A stretch of DNA of 64,000 nucleotides from the NCBI RefSeq assembly GCF_004151485.1, contig NZ_SBFF01000008.1:186001-250000 (forward strand). The letters run 5' to 3'. The notes under the pieces are model-generated. The model made no database searches. It worked only from the letters and a program-made list of their open reading frames with translations, and was not told the origin of the DNA. This DNA is from Sphingosinicella sp. CPCC 101087 (GTDB lineage Bacteria; Pseudomonadota; Alphaproteobacteria; Sphingomonadales; Sphingomonadaceae). This document shows positions 15,121 to 23,841 of this stretch, one piece after another (within the stretch, counting starts at the first letter, position 1; each line of letters starts with the position of its first letter). The position numbers and the translations under genes were made by a program.

Positions 15121-16119
15121 TTGAAGCTGCTGGATCTCAAGGCCCCGAAAACGACGGTGGAGCCGCGGCCTGCGCGGCAGGCGCCCCCCCTTGCCGAGTT
15201 CGAACTGCCCTTGCCCGCCCCTCTCGCCGGCTATGGCAGCTCGGCGCTTTTCTCGCTGCACGGCCGCCAGGACGGGCCGCTCATTGCCGTGCTCGGCGGC
15301 ATCTCCGCCGACAGGTTTCCAGCCTTCTGTCCCGACGGGCGTCCGGGCTGGTGGCGCGGCCTTGCCGGCCCCGGCTGCGCCGTCGACCCTGCCCGCCACC
15401 GGATTCTCGGCATGGACTTCATTGCCGATCCCACCGGCGCGCGCGCCCCGGCGACGCACGAGCAGGCGGCGATCCTCTGCGCCGCGCTCGATTTTCTCGG
15501 CGTCGAGCGGGCGCATGCCGTCGTTGGCGCCTCTTATGGCGGCATGATCGCGCTCGCGCTCGGCCAGCATTTTCCCGAGAGGGTGGAGCGGCTGACCGTC
15601 GTCTCGGCCGACGCCCAGCCGCACCCAGCCTCGACCGCGGCGCGCGAACTGCAGCGGCGGATCGTCGCGCTGGGCCTCGAGACGGGGGACCCGGACGAAG
15701 CGTTGTCGATCGCTCGCGGTCTCGCCATGATGACCTATCGCACCCGCGAGGAGTTCGCCGAGCGGTTCGAGGGCGGGATCCCGAGCGAGCAGTGTCTCGA
15801 CCGCTCCGAACCCGGCGCCTATCTGCGGGCCCGCGGCGCCGCCTTCGTCGCCCGGATGACTCCCCAGCGCTTCCTCAGCCTCTCCGCGTCGATCGACCGC
15901 CACAAGGTGGATCCGGCCCGGATCCGAGTCCCTGCCTTGCTGATCGGCGCCGATAGCGACCAGCTGGTTCCCGCCGCGCAGATGGAGAAGCTGGCCGCAG
16001 CCTTCGGAGGCCCTGCCGAACTTCGACTGCTGGCCTCCCTCTATGGGCACGACATGTTTCTCAAGGACAGCGACCGCGTCTCCGCCCTGGTCGATCCGTT
16101 CCTGAGGAAGGCGGCGTGA
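15121..16119 (+). CDS. metX: Homoserine O-acyltransferase, probably succinyl-specific
   Basis: This alpha/beta-hydrolase of 332 residues acylates homoserine, the entry step to methionine. It has the nucleophile elbow GASYGG (Ser about residue 141), an HGRQDGPLIAVLGGIS segment after the first strand, and the YGHDMFL acid/His region at the C-terminus. The frame has no ATG near the conserved region. TTG 15121 is chosen because GGAGAAGGAA lies directly upstream with ideal spacing; GTG 15109 is the alternative. The neighbour is a MetB-type cystathionine gamma-synthase, which uses O-succinylhomoserine, so a succinyltransferase (MetXS) is likelier than an acetyltransferase. Expression is probably controlled by the leader RNA at 14982-15120. 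Confidence 0.85.
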   Translation: MKLLDLKAPKTTVEPRPARQAPPLAEFELPLPAPLAGYGSSALFSLHGRQDGPLIAVLGGISADRFPAFCPDGRPGWWRGLAGPGCAVDPARHRILGMDFIADPTGARAPATHEQAAILCAALDFLGVERAHAVVGASYGGMIALALGQHFPERVERLTVVSADAQPHPASTAARELQRRIVALGLETGDPDEALSIARGLAMMTYRTREEFAERFEGGIPSEQCLDRSEPGAYLRARGAAFVARMTPQRFLSLSASIDRHKVDPARIRVPALLIGADSDQLVPAAQMEKLAAAFGGPAELRLLASLYGHDMFLKDSDRVSALVDPFLRKAA

Positions 16120-17282
16120 CCGAAAAGCGCAGCCCCGCCACGATCGTCGCCACCGCCGGGACCCGCGCCGACTCCGGCCGCGCCAGCGTCACGCCGCCGA
16201 TCTGGACCTCCGACACCTATCGATGGCCCGATTCCGACACCAAGCCGCCTTACGATTATTCGCGCACCGTCAATCCCAATCGCGACCTGCTCGCAGACGC
16301 CTTGGCGGAGCTCGAAGGGGCGAGCGGCGGCGCGGTCACCGGTTCCGGCCAGTCGGCGGCCCTGCTGGCACTGCTGCTCCTGCCGGCGGGCGCGCTCGTG
16401 GTCGGGCCGCACGATTGCTATGGCGGGACCTACCGGCTGATCAAGGGGCTGGAGGAGCAGGGAAAGCTCCGCGCGCTTTTCGTCGACCAGGCCGACGACG
16501 AAGCCGTCGGGGCGGCGCTGGCGAGGCAGCCGGCCTTGTTCTGGATCGAGACGCCCAGCAATCCGCTGCTCCGGATCGTCGACATCGAGAAGCGGGCCCG
16601 GGAGGCCAAGGCCGCCGGCGCGCTGGTGATCGCCGACAATACCTTGCCGACGCCGTGCCGCCAGCGGCCGATCGCGCTCGGCTGCGACCTGGTCATGCAT
16701 TCGACCACCAAGGCGCTGAACGGCCATGCCGACCTGTTCGGCGGCGCGATCCTCGCCGCCGACCCGGCGCTGGTCGAGAAGATCCATTGGTGGGCCAATG
16801 CCGCCGGCCTCAGCGCCTCGGCGCAGGATGCCTGGCAGACGCTGCGCGGCCTGAGGACGCTGCCGCTGCGGGTCGACCGGCAGGAGGCGACCGCCCGCAA
16901 GCTGGCCGAGTGGCTGTCAGGCCATGAGCGCGTGCTGGAGATCCATTATCCGGGCCTCGACAGCTTCCCCCAGAAGGCGCTGGCCGACCGGCAGCAATCG
17001 GGTCCCGGCTTCATGATCAGCTTCCGAGTCAAGGGCGGCAACGCCGCGACCGGCGGCTTCCTCGCCGCGTTGGAGACCGTCACGCTCGCTTCGTCGCTGG
17101 GCGGCTTCGCGACCCTGATCTGCAAGCCCGCGACGATGACGCATCGCGGCATGCCGCCCGAAGCCCAGGCCGAGGCCGGAATCCATGGCGACCTGCTTCG
17201 GCTGTCGGTCGGCCTCGAGGAGCCCGAGGATCTGATCGCGGATCTGGAGCGGGGGTTCCAAACCTCGAAACGCGGAGCCTGA
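16116..17282 (+). CDS. metB: Cystathionine gamma-synthase
   Basis: This is a 388-residue PLP enzyme of the Cys/Met metabolism family. It combines O-succinylhomoserine with cysteine to cystathionine. Segments close to E. coli MetB are DYSR near residue 46, PHDCYGGTYRL (about 93-103), ETPSNPLLR, HSTTKALNGHAD with the PLP lysine, KIHWWAN, and ATMTHRGMPPEA. The PHDCYGG and WWAN segments favour MetB over the sulfhydrylase MetZ, though substrate use cannot be fixed by eye. The GTG start overlaps the metX stop (GTGA), so the two form one operon. Confidence 0.88.
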   Translation: MTEKRSPATIVATAGTRADSGRASVTPPIWTSDTYRWPDSDTKPPYDYSRTVNPNRDLLADALAELEGASGGAVTGSGQSAALLALLLLPAGALVVGPHDCYGGTYRLIKGLEEQGKLRALFVDQADDEAVGAALARQPALFWIETPSNPLLRIVDIEKRAREAKAAGALVIADNTLPTPCRQRPIALGCDLVMHSTTKALNGHADLFGGAILAADPALVEKIHWWANAAGLSASAQDAWQTLRGLRTLPLRVDRQEATARKLAEWLSGHERVLEIHYPGLDSFPQKALADRQQSGPGFMISFRVKGGNAATGGFLAALETVTLASSLGGFATLICKPATMTHRGMPPEAQAEAGIHGDLLRLSVGLEEPEDLIADLERGFQTSKRGA

Positions 17283-17288
17283 ACCCGG

Positions 17289-17540
17289 ATGTTCACCGAT
17301 ATCCAAGACCTGTCGACCGGACCCGAAGGCGGTCCGGCTGCGGAGCCGGCCCGCGACGGCCGTCCGTGGTTCGACGTCGCGCATGAGCTGGCGCGAACCG
17401 GACAATATGCCGACGTCGACGAGGTGGAAGCGGCGATCAGCGCGCGTGATCCCTCGCTCGTGCCCTCCCGCAATGCGATCGCACGCGACGCCATCGACAT
17501 CGCCTGCCGGAGAATGCGGGACGAGGCCTGGTGGGCCTGA
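17289..17540 (+). CDS. Small hypothetical protein downstream of metB
   Basis: An 83-residue frame begins 6 bases after metB and stops 5 bases before the convergent MarR gene. The product is acidic in its first third and predicted mostly helical, without signal peptide or membrane segment. No family was recognised. It has no strong Shine-Dalgarno sequence, so translation may depend on coupling with metB. Codon use matches the neighbours. Confidence 0.55.
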   Translation: MFTDIQDLSTGPEGGPAAEPARDGRPWFDVAHELARTGQYADVDEVEAAISARDPSLVPSRNAIARDAIDIACRRMRDEAWWA

Positions 17541-17545
17541 TCCGC

Positions 17546-18073
17546 TCAACGGTGATCCGGGTTCACCGCCACGCATAGCTTCGCCAGCAGATCCGCCAGA
17601 TGCCGCTGCTCCTCGTCGTTCAACCCGGCCAGCAACTCCGCCTCCACCGCCATATCCTCCCGAAACGCGGTCTCCGCCCGTTCCCGCCCCTCTTCCGTCA
17701 GCTGCACCGGCAAGCTGCGTCCGTCCTTCTCGGCCGCGCTGCGGACGACGAGGCCGGCTTGCTCGAGCCGGGCGAGCCGGTCGGTCAATCCTCCCGACGA
17801 GATCATCAGCGAGCGGTACAGCTCGGTGGGGCGCAGCCGGTAGGGAGGGCCGGACCGGAGCAGGGTTGCGAGCACGTCAAACTCGCCGCTGTCGAGGCCA
17901 TGTCTTGCGAACACCGCCTCGATGGGCGGCCGTACCGCCAGCGTCAGCCAGCGCGCCCGGCCCAGGATCGCCATTCCGCGCGTATCGACGTCAGGAAGCT
18001 CGCGCGCCCACTGACGCCGTCGCTCGCCAACGTGATCGCTCGAAGCCTCCTCGTCGACGGCTTGTCTTGACAT
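17546..18073 (-). CDS. MarR-family transcriptional regulator
   Basis: The 175-residue protein has a MarR winged helix: DSGEFDVLATLLRSG, then YRLRPTELYRSLMISSGGLT (about residues 83-102) as the recognition region, and RSAAEKDGRSLPVQLT as the wing. ATG 18073 is the first start that does not run into the divergent promoter region. It is divergent from a VOC-family gene; the gap contains a perfect TATCTCG/CGAGATA palindrome and a second half-like site. A repressor of itself and of the VOC gene is the simplest reading. The inducing ligand is unknown. Confidence 0.88.
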   Translation of the reverse strand: MSRQAVDEEASSDHVGERRRQWARELPDVDTRGMAILGRARWLTLAVRPPIEAVFARHGLDSGEFDVLATLLRSGPPYRLRPTELYRSLMISSGGLTDRLARLEQAGLVVRSAAEKDGRSLPVQLTEEGRERAETAFREDMAVEAELLAGLNDEEQRHLADLLAKLCVAVNPDHR

Positions 18074-18112
18074 CAAGATAACTCCCGAGCTATATATCTC
18101 GGCATCGAGATA
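18072..18112. promoter_or_regulatory. Operator region between MarR regulator and VOC gene
   Basis: A perfect inverted repeat TATCTCG-gcat-CGAGATA occupies 18095-18112. A related copy ATCAAGATA (18072-18080) repeats ATCGAGATA (18104-18112) with one change and runs into the regulator's start codon. ATCTCG...CGAGAT dyads are common MarR targets. Binding here would cover both divergent starts. Confidence 0.6.
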
Positions 18113-18170
18113 AACTGCTGGCGCGGCGCGCACAAGCGTCCGGCCGGCATCGAGACTCAAAGGCGAGGCC

Positions 18171-18548
18171 ATGACCCTGAGAATCGAGCATGTGAATGTC
18201 ACCGTCAGCGATCCCGAGCGCACCGCCAACTTGCTGAAGCAACTGTTCGGATGGAAGATCCGCTGGCAGGGGCCGGCGCGCGACAACGGACGGAGCATCC
18301 ATGTCGGCACCGACGACCACTATGTCGCGCTCTATACAGGCGACAAGGAAGCCTATGGCCCCGACGATTTCGCCAAGGGCAAGCCGCTGAACCATATCGG
18401 GATCGAAGTGGACGATCTCGACGCCGCCGAGCGCCGCGTCGTCGCGGCGGGGCTGACACCCTTCAATCACGGGGACTATGAGCCCGGCCGCCGCTTCTAT
18501 TTCCTCGATCCGGACGGGATCGAGTATGAACTCGTGAGCTATCGGTAG
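18171..18548 (+). CDS. VOC-family (glyoxalase/dioxygenase fold) protein
   Basis: The 125-residue protein has the paired beta-alpha-beta-beta-beta modules of the vicinal oxygen chelate fold. It begins LRIEHVNVTVSD, continues with LNHIGIEVDDLDAAERRV in the second module, and ends FYFLDPDGIEYELVSY, where the Glu before LVSY is a usual metal ligand. His7 and the second-module His provide further ligands. The substrate cannot be inferred; small VOC proteins beside MarR regulators often handle reactive electrophiles or aromatic compounds. It is divergent from the MarR gene and likely under its control. Confidence 0.85.
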   Translation: MTLRIEHVNVTVSDPERTANLLKQLFGWKIRWQGPARDNGRSIHVGTDDHYVALYTGDKEAYGPDDFAKGKPLNHIGIEVDDLDAAERRVVAAGLTPFNHGDYEPGRRFYFLDPDGIEYELVSYR

Positions 18549-18595
18549 GCGCGGAATACCCGTTCGGCCTCAGCGGTGCCAGAGGCGGACCCCCT

Positions 18596-20257
18596 TCAGA
18601 TCACCCAGTCGCCTTCATAGCTCGCGCTGGCGACGTCCAGCTCGGTCCCGGGCTTCTCCTCGCCTTCAGGCACGTCGAGCGCGACGAGGACGGTGACTCC
18701 GGCCCGGCTCATCAGCTTGGCAACCTCGCGCACGCGCCGGCGATTCTCGGCCTCGTCGGTGGGGCCCCCGCCAAGATCGCTGCTGAGGCCGTCGCGCAGC
18801 GCGGCGGCGTCGAGGATGAAGGTAGGGCGACCGCGCGCCTGCAGGCGCTGCTGCGCCCGGCGGGCGAAATCGCTCCGGCTCAATGCGGAAGCGCCGGTCA
18901 GCCAGATGATCCGGCCGGGATCGGCGACGTCGGCCCGGTCCGCGCCGTCCAGCAAGGTGCCGATCATTCCGGCAGCGACAGTGGCGTTGCTCGCCCGGTC
19001 GATCAGGATGAACCGGCCCAGCCGACGGCTTTCCGCATAAGGCGCCGCCGTGACGGCGCGGTCGAGCAGGACCTCGCAGCGCCCGATGTCGTTGAGCTCG
19101 AGCGCCCTTCCCTCGCCGGGCTCGAGCGTGACGCGATCGCGCGTGCCGTGAACCGCGGCGACGCTCGCCGACACGGTCTGTGTGCCGATCTTCAGCCAGT
19201 AGGCTCGCCCGGGCACCAGCGGCTCGCTTGCCATCCAGACGAGGGCCGCCTCGAAGCGGTCGGCGGTTGCCGGCGGCGCCTCCACGGCGGCGATGACGTC
19301 GCCGCGCGAGCAGTCGACTTCGTCGGCGAGGGTCAGGGTGACCGACTGCCCGGCCATGGCCGAATCCAGCTCGCCGTCGAAGGTCACGATTCGCTCGACC
19401 GACGTGCGCCGGCCGGACGGCAGAATCACCACCGGATCGCCCGGGCGGATACGACCGCCGGCGATCGTCCCGGCATAGCCGCGGAACGACTGGTTCGGCC
19501 GATTCACCCACTGAACCGGCATGACGAAGCCGTCGCGCTCGCCGGTGGCGGCACCGACAGGCACCTGTTCGAGATACTCGAGCAGGGTTGGGCCGTCATG
19601 CCAAGGCATGGCCGCGCTGCGCCGGGTGACGTTGTCGCCCGCGAGGCCGGAGACGGGGATGAAGGTGAAGCGTTCGATCCCGGCCTCGGCCGCGAAGGCG
19701 CGATAATCGGCGGCGATCTCGTCGAAGCGGGCCCGGTCGTAGCCGACCAGGTCCATCTTGTTCACCGCGACGACCAACTCCCTTATGCCGAGCAGGTCGG
19801 CGAGGACGCTGTGCCGCCGCGTCTGGGGCAGCACGCCCTTGCGCGCATCGACCAGGATGACGGCAAGGTCGGCGCTCGACGCGCCAGTCACCATGTTGCG
19901 CGTATATTGCTCATGGCCCGGGGCGTCGGCGACGATGAACTTGCGCTTGTCGGTCGCGAAGAAGCGGTAGGCGACGTCGATCGTGATGCCCTGCTCCCGC
20001 TCGGCGGCCAGGCCGTCGACGAGGAGGGCGAAATCGAGCCCCTCGGCCTGCGTCCCGACCTTCCGGCTCTCCGCCTCGAGCGCGGCGAGCTGGTCCTCGA
20101 ACAGCATCTTCGAATCGTAGAGCAGCCGCCCGATCAGGGTCGACTTGCCGTCGTCCACCGAGCCGCAGGTCAGGAAGCGAAGCAGAGACTTGGCCTGGTT
20201 CGCGAGGAGATATTCCTCGACCTCGGCGGCGGCCGCGTCGCGTAGGACGGTCGCCAT
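18596..20257 (-). CDS. cysN: Sulfate adenylyltransferase GTPase subunit with decayed APS-kinase domain
   Basis: Residues 1 to about 430 are CysN, the GTPase that drives APS formation with CysD: GSVDDGKST (32-40), QGITIDVAYRFF (89-100), DAPGHEQ (111-117) and NKMD (166-169). Residues about 449-553 align with the start of APS kinase CysC but are degenerate. The P-loop position reads TGASALSRSD, without GKS/T, DGDNVR has become DAAALR, and about 80 C-terminal residues are missing. The conserved DEAENRRRVREVAKLM helix still betrays the origin. The kinase part should be inactive, consistent with CysH being an APS reductase. The ATG overlaps the cysD stop by one base. Confidence 0.93.
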   Translation of the reverse strand: MATVLRDAAAAEVEEYLLANQAKSLLRFLTCGSVDDGKSTLIGRLLYDSKMLFEDQLAALEAESRKVGTQAEGLDFALLVDGLAAEREQGITIDVAYRFFATDKRKFIVADAPGHEQYTRNMVTGASSADLAVILVDARKGVLPQTRRHSVLADLLGIRELVVAVNKMDLVGYDRARFDEIAADYRAFAAEAGIERFTFIPVSGLAGDNVTRRSAAMPWHDGPTLLEYLEQVPVGAATGERDGFVMPVQWVNRPNQSFRGYAGTIAGGRIRPGDPVVILPSGRRTSVERIVTFDGELDSAMAGQSVTLTLADEVDCSRGDVIAAVEAPPATADRFEAALVWMASEPLVPGRAYWLKIGTQTVSASVAAVHGTRDRVTLEPGEGRALELNDIGRCEVLLDRAVTAAPYAESRRLGRFILIDRASNATVAAGMIGTLLDGADRADVADPGRIIWLTGASALSRSDFARRAQQRLQARGRPTFILDAAALRDGLSSDLGGGPTDEAENRRRVREVAKLMSRAGVTVLVALDVPEGEEKPGTELDVASASYEGDWVI

Positions 20258-21186
20258 CAGAAATAGCCCTCCTGCTTCTTCTTTTCCATGCTCGCCGACT
20301 GATCGTGGTCGATCGCCCGCCCCTGCCGTTCGGACGTGACGGCGACGAGCATCTCCTTGATCACCTCCGGCAGGGTCGCGGCCTCGCTCTCGACCGCGCC
20401 GGTCAGCGGATAGCAGCCCAGGGTACGGAAGCGGATCCAACGCTCCACCGGCTTCTCGCCGGGGCGCAGCGGAAAGCGATCGTCGTCGACCATGAGGATC
20501 AGCCCGTCGCGCTCGACCGTCGGCCGCGGCGCGGCGAGGTAGAGCGGCACGATCGGGATGTTCTCGGTGTAGATATATTGCCAGATGTCGAGCTCGGTCC
20601 AGTTGGACAGTGGGAAGACCCGGATCGTCTCGTCTCTGGCCTTGCGGGCATTGTAGAGATCCCAAAGCTCGGGCCGCTGATTCTTCGGATCCCAGCGATG
20701 CTGCGCCGAGCGGAAGCTGAACACACGCTCCTTGGCGCGGCTCTTCTCCTCGTCCCGGCGAGCGCCGCCGAACGCCGCGTCGAAGCGGTGCAGATCGAGC
20801 GCCTGCTTCAGCCCTTCCGTCTTCCACAGGTCGGTATGGCGGCTGCCATGGTCGAACGGATTGATTCCCAGCCGCTCCGCCTCCGGATTGCGGTAGACGA
20901 TCAGCTCCATGCCGCTTTCGCGGGCGACCCGGTCGCGCAGCGCGTACATGTCCCTGAACTTCCAGGTCGTGTCGACGTGGAGCAAAGGGAAAGGCGGCGG
21001 CGCCGGGAAGAAAGCCTTGCGGGCGAGGTGAAGCATCACCGCCGAATCCTTGCCCACCGAGTAGAGCATGACCGGGTTGTCGGTCTCGGCGACGACCTCG
21101 CGCATGATGTGGATGCTCTCCGCCTCCAGCTGCTGGAGGTGGGTGAGACCTGCGTCACGGGCGATCGGGAATTGGGCGGTCATCAT
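20257..21186 (-). CDS. cysD: Sulfate adenylyltransferase small subunit
   Basis: CysD adenylates sulfate to APS using ATP. The 309-residue product belongs to the PP-loop ATPase family: [17 protein letters not shown] (about 44-60) is the PP-loop, followed by [12 protein letters not shown]. The [14 protein letters not shown] and [11 protein letters not shown] segments are strongly conserved in CysD. ATG 21186 overlaps the cysG stop in ATGA; an adjacent second ATG (21183) is the alternative. CysN is coupled directly downstream. Confidence 0.96.
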   Translation of the reverse strand: MMTAQFPIARDAGLTHLQQLEAESIHIMREVVAETDNPVMLYSVGKDSAVMLHLARKAFFPAPPPFPLLHVDTTWKFRDMYALRDRVARESGMELIVYRNPEAERLGINPFDHGSRHTDLWKTEGLKQALDLHRFDAAFGGARRDEEKSRAKERVFSFRSAQHRWDPKNQRPELWDLYNARKARDETIRVFPLSNWTELDIWQYIYTENIPIVPLYLAAPRPTVERDGLILMVDDDRFPLRPGEKPVERWIRFRTLGCYPLTGAVESEAATLPEVIKEMLVAVTSERQGRAIDHDQSASMEKKKQEGYF

Positions 21187-22637
21187 GCGGCGCTCGACTG
21201 AATGGCTGCGGAAAGCTCGGAAGCGGGAAGCCCGCGCACCACCTCGCCGACGATGACGACGACCGGCGCGCCCGGGCGAAGGGTCTCGGCGAGGGCGGGC
21301 AGATCGACGAGCCTTCCCGCGACATGCTGCTGGGCGGGGAGCGTCGCCGAGGCGATGGCGGCGGCGGGGGTGTCGGGGCCGAGGCCGTGCGCCATCGCCG
21401 CGCGAACGAATTCGGCCAGGGTCCGGCGCGGCATGTAGAGCGCGGTAGTAGCCACCGGATCGGCGATCGACGCCCAGTCGAGGTCGCGCGGCAGCTTGCC
21501 GTCGGCGCCATGGCCGGTGACGAACTGGACCCGCCGCGCGCGCATCCGCTCGGTCAGCGAGAATCCCAAAGCGGCGGCGGCACCCTGAGCGGCGGAGATA
21601 CCGGGAACGACCGAGACGTCGATCCCGGCGGCGCGGCATGCCTCGACCTCCTCGGTCGCGCGTCCGAAGATCAGGGGATCACCGCCCTTGAGGCGCACGA
21701 CATTCTCGCCGGCTTGCGCAAGCTCGACGATCCGGCGGCAGATGTCCGACTGCCGCACCGACGGGCCGTGCCCGGCCTTGCCGACCGCGATCCGCACCGC
21801 CTCCCGCCGAGCCAATTCCAGCACCTCCGGGCCGACCAGATCGTCGAACAGGATGACGGTCGCCGACTGAAGCGCGCGAACCGCCTTCAGCGTGAGCAGC
21901 TCGGGATCGCCCGGCCCCGCGCCGACCAAAGTCACCCGCCCGCGCGGAGCCTCGCGCGCCACGTCCTCGAACAGGGCCTCACGATCAAATTCGCTTGGGG
22001 AGCGATCGACCTTTTCCCATGCCAGGCGGGTGAAACGCTCCCAGAAGCGGCGGCGGTCGGCGAAGGTCGCGAAGCGCGACTTGACCCGCGGACGCCAGGC
22101 CTGCGCGGCGCGGGCCCAACCCGAAAGGCCGAGCGGCAGCACGCTTTCGATCCGCGCCCGGATCGACTGGCCGAGCATCGGCGCGGCGCCGTCGGTCGAA
22201 ATGGCCAGCACGACCGGCGACCGGTTGACGATCGTCCCGACCTGGAAATCGCAAAGCTCCGTCTGATCGATGACATTGACCGGCACGCGGCGGGCGCGGG
22301 CGGCTGCGACGAACCGCTCCGCCTCGCCTGGGTCGCCGAGGTCGCCAAAAGCCAGAACGGCGCCATCAAGGTCGGATTCGCGCCAGGCGCGCGGCTCCAC
22401 CACGAGCCGGCCGGCCGGCGGATCGGCGGCCAGCGCGGCGAAATCGGCCGCGCCGTCGCCGGCGAGCACGAGAACGTCGGCGCCGGCCGCGGCGAGCAAT
22501 TCAGCCTTCCACAAAGCGGGCGCGCCGCCGCCGGCGACCACCGTCTTGCGACCCTCCACCTTGTGGAACAAGGGCAGGTTTGGCAGCGCGGCGATGCGCG
22601 GCGGCCGCACTGCCTCCGGATTGCGGGTCTTGCTCAT
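21183..22637 (-). CDS. cysG: Siroheme synthase (multifunctional)
   Basis: The 484-residue product has two parts. Residues about 20-225 are the precorrin-2 dehydrogenase/ferrochelatase (NAD-binding [11 protein letters not shown] near residue 37, and [18 protein letters not shown]). Residues about 230-484 are the uroporphyrinogen-III C-methyltransferase: [40 protein letters not shown] and YMPRRTL. It makes siroheme for the sulfite reductase encoded two genes upstream. ATG 22637 overlaps the cysH stop (ATGA). Confidence 0.95.
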   Translation of the reverse strand: MSKTRNPEAVRPPRIAALPNLPLFHKVEGRKTVVAGGGAPALWKAELLAAAGADVLVLAGDGAADFAALAADPPAGRLVVEPRAWRESDLDGAVLAFGDLGDPGEAERFVAAARARRVPVNVIDQTELCDFQVGTIVNRSPVVLAISTDGAAPMLGQSIRARIESVLPLGLSGWARAAQAWRPRVKSRFATFADRRRFWERFTRLAWEKVDRSPSEFDREALFEDVAREAPRGRVTLVGAGPGDPELLTLKAVRALQSATVILFDDLVGPEVLELARREAVRIAVGKAGHGPSVRQSDICRRIVELAQAGENVVRLKGGDPLIFGRATEEVEACRAAGIDVSVVPGISAAQGAAAALGFSLTERMRARRVQFVTGHGADGKLPRDLDWASIADPVATTALYMPRRTLAEFVRAAMAHGLGPDTPAAAIASATLPAQQHVAGRLVDLPALAETLRPGAPVVVIVGEVVRGLPASELSAAIQSSAA

Positions 22638-23353
22638 GCCGCTCTCACCAGTCGCCCGTTCGAGTCGACGTGGAGGCCGCATTCACGGCTGGCGTCATTC
22701 TCCCACCACCAGCGTCCGGCGCGCTCCGGCTCGCCGGGGCGGATGGCGCGCGTGCAGGGCTCGCAGCCGATCGACGGATAGCCGCGCGCGTGCAGCTTGT
22801 TGATCGGCACGTCCTCGGCCGCGACGTAGGCAGCCACCTGATCGCGGCTCCAGTCGAACAAGGGGGCGGCCTTGACGAGGCCGTAGCCTTCGTCCCAGGC
22901 GGCAGGAGGCACCGCCTCGCGGGTCGCGGACTGGTCGGCACGAAGCCCGGTTACCCAGGCCGCCGCGCCTTGAAGCGCGCGCTTCAGCGGCTCGACCTTG
23001 CGGATCTCGCAGCAGGCGAGCCGCGCGTCCTTCGATGCGTAGAAGCCGTCGAGGCCATTGGCCGCGACATAGGATTCCACCGCGGCGGGATCGGGCCGGA
23101 ACGCGCGGACCGCCAGACCGTAGCGCGCCTCCGTCTGCTTCCACAGTTCGTAGGTCGAAGGGAAGAGCCGTCCGGTGTCGAGCGTGACCAGATCGATGTC
23201 CAGCCCGGCCGCGGCGATCATGTGCGTGATCGCCTGGTCCTCCAACCCGAAGCTGGTCGTGAACACGATGCGGCCCGGCACCTGCGCCCGCAGCGAAGCC
23301 AGGCGCTGTGCCGGATCCGCGCCAGCGATGAGGGGGATGATGTCGCGATTCAT
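22634..23353 (-). CDS. cysH: Adenylylsulfate (APS) reductase, iron-sulfur type
   Basis: This 239-residue PP-loop protein has TSFGLEDQ near the start, then the two Cys pairs that bind a [4Fe-4S] cluster in APS reductases: Cys114-Cys115 in ACCEIRKV and Cys197/Cys200 in GCEPC. The catalytic Cys225 lies in ECGLH. PAPS-specific reductases lack the four cluster cysteines, so the enzyme probably reduces APS directly. This explains how the operon can do without a working APS kinase. ATG 23353 overlaps the stop of the DUF934 gene (ATGA). Confidence 0.94.
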   Translation of the reverse strand: MNRDIIPLIAGADPAQRLASLRAQVPGRIVFTTSFGLEDQAITHMIAAAGLDIDLVTLDTGRLFPSTYELWKQTEARYGLAVRAFRPDPAAVESYVAANGLDGFYASKDARLACCEIRKVEPLKRALQGAAAWVTGLRADQSATREAVPPAAWDEGYGLVKAAPLFDWSRDQVAAYVAAEDVPINKLHARGYPSIGCEPCTRAIRPGEPERAGRWWWENDASRECGLHVDSNGRLVRAA

Positions 23354-23841
23354 GCCGCCTCCGCCGCGGCCCGGCGCCGCTTGAAGATCGAGATCATACC
23401 GTCCTGGGTATCCTGATAGGTTTCGCCGATCAGCGCCGGTGCTTGCAGCCATTGGTCGATCGGCTGGCGCTGCGCCTGCGCCTCGCTGATCTCGACCTCA
23501 TCGAAGCCGCAATGGAGCGCGAAGGCGAACTGGTCGGGGATGATCCAGCCGGATGCGCGCAGCGTGCCGGCGAAGCCCTGCTCGCGCAGCATCTTGCCGA
23601 GGCTGAAGCCGCGCCCGTCGTTGAAGCGCGGGAAAGCGATCGCGACGAAGTCTAGCCCGTCCTGCCAGGGCAGCAGCGCGTTCGGATGCACGTCGTTCGG
23701 CAGGTCGACGCCGATCCGCTGCCCGGGGCGGCGTGCACCCAGCACCGCCTCGACCTGATCGAACGGCACGATCGCCGCGCCGGCGGCGGCGTCGCGGGCC
23801 CAGGATTCCGGCTTCCAGCCGTTCCGGTCAAGCAGCGGCAC
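23350..23841 (-). CDS. DUF934 protein of the sulfite-reduction operon
   Basis: The 163-residue protein belongs to DUF934, a family found beside nitrite/sulfite reductases in proteobacteria. Visible features are VDLPNDVHP, a central AIAFPRFNDGRGFSLGKMLR (about 70-89), SGWIIPDQFAFALHCGFDE, and a basic C-terminus. There is no signal peptide or Cys cluster. GTG 23841 is preceded by AAGGAG at 7 bases. It overlaps cysI by 14 bases and cysH by 4. A role in maturation or electron supply to the sulfite reductase is an inference from context only. Confidence 0.88.
   Translation of the reverse strand: MPLLDRNGWKPESWARDAAAGAAIVPFDQVEAVLGARRPGQRIGVDLPNDVHPNALLPWQDGLDFVAIAFPRFNDGRGFSLGKMLREQGFAGTLRASGWIIPDQFAFALHCGFDEVEISEAQAQRQPIDQWLQAPALIGETYQDTQDGMISIFKRRRAAAEAA

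Noticed and set aside
19148-20245. Long open frame on the + strand opposite cysN
   Set aside because: High GC opens the antisense frame; the product has no recognisable motifs and cysN is certain. Similar long antisense frames opposite lysA, cysI, amtB, fadB-like and other genes were dropped for the same reason.
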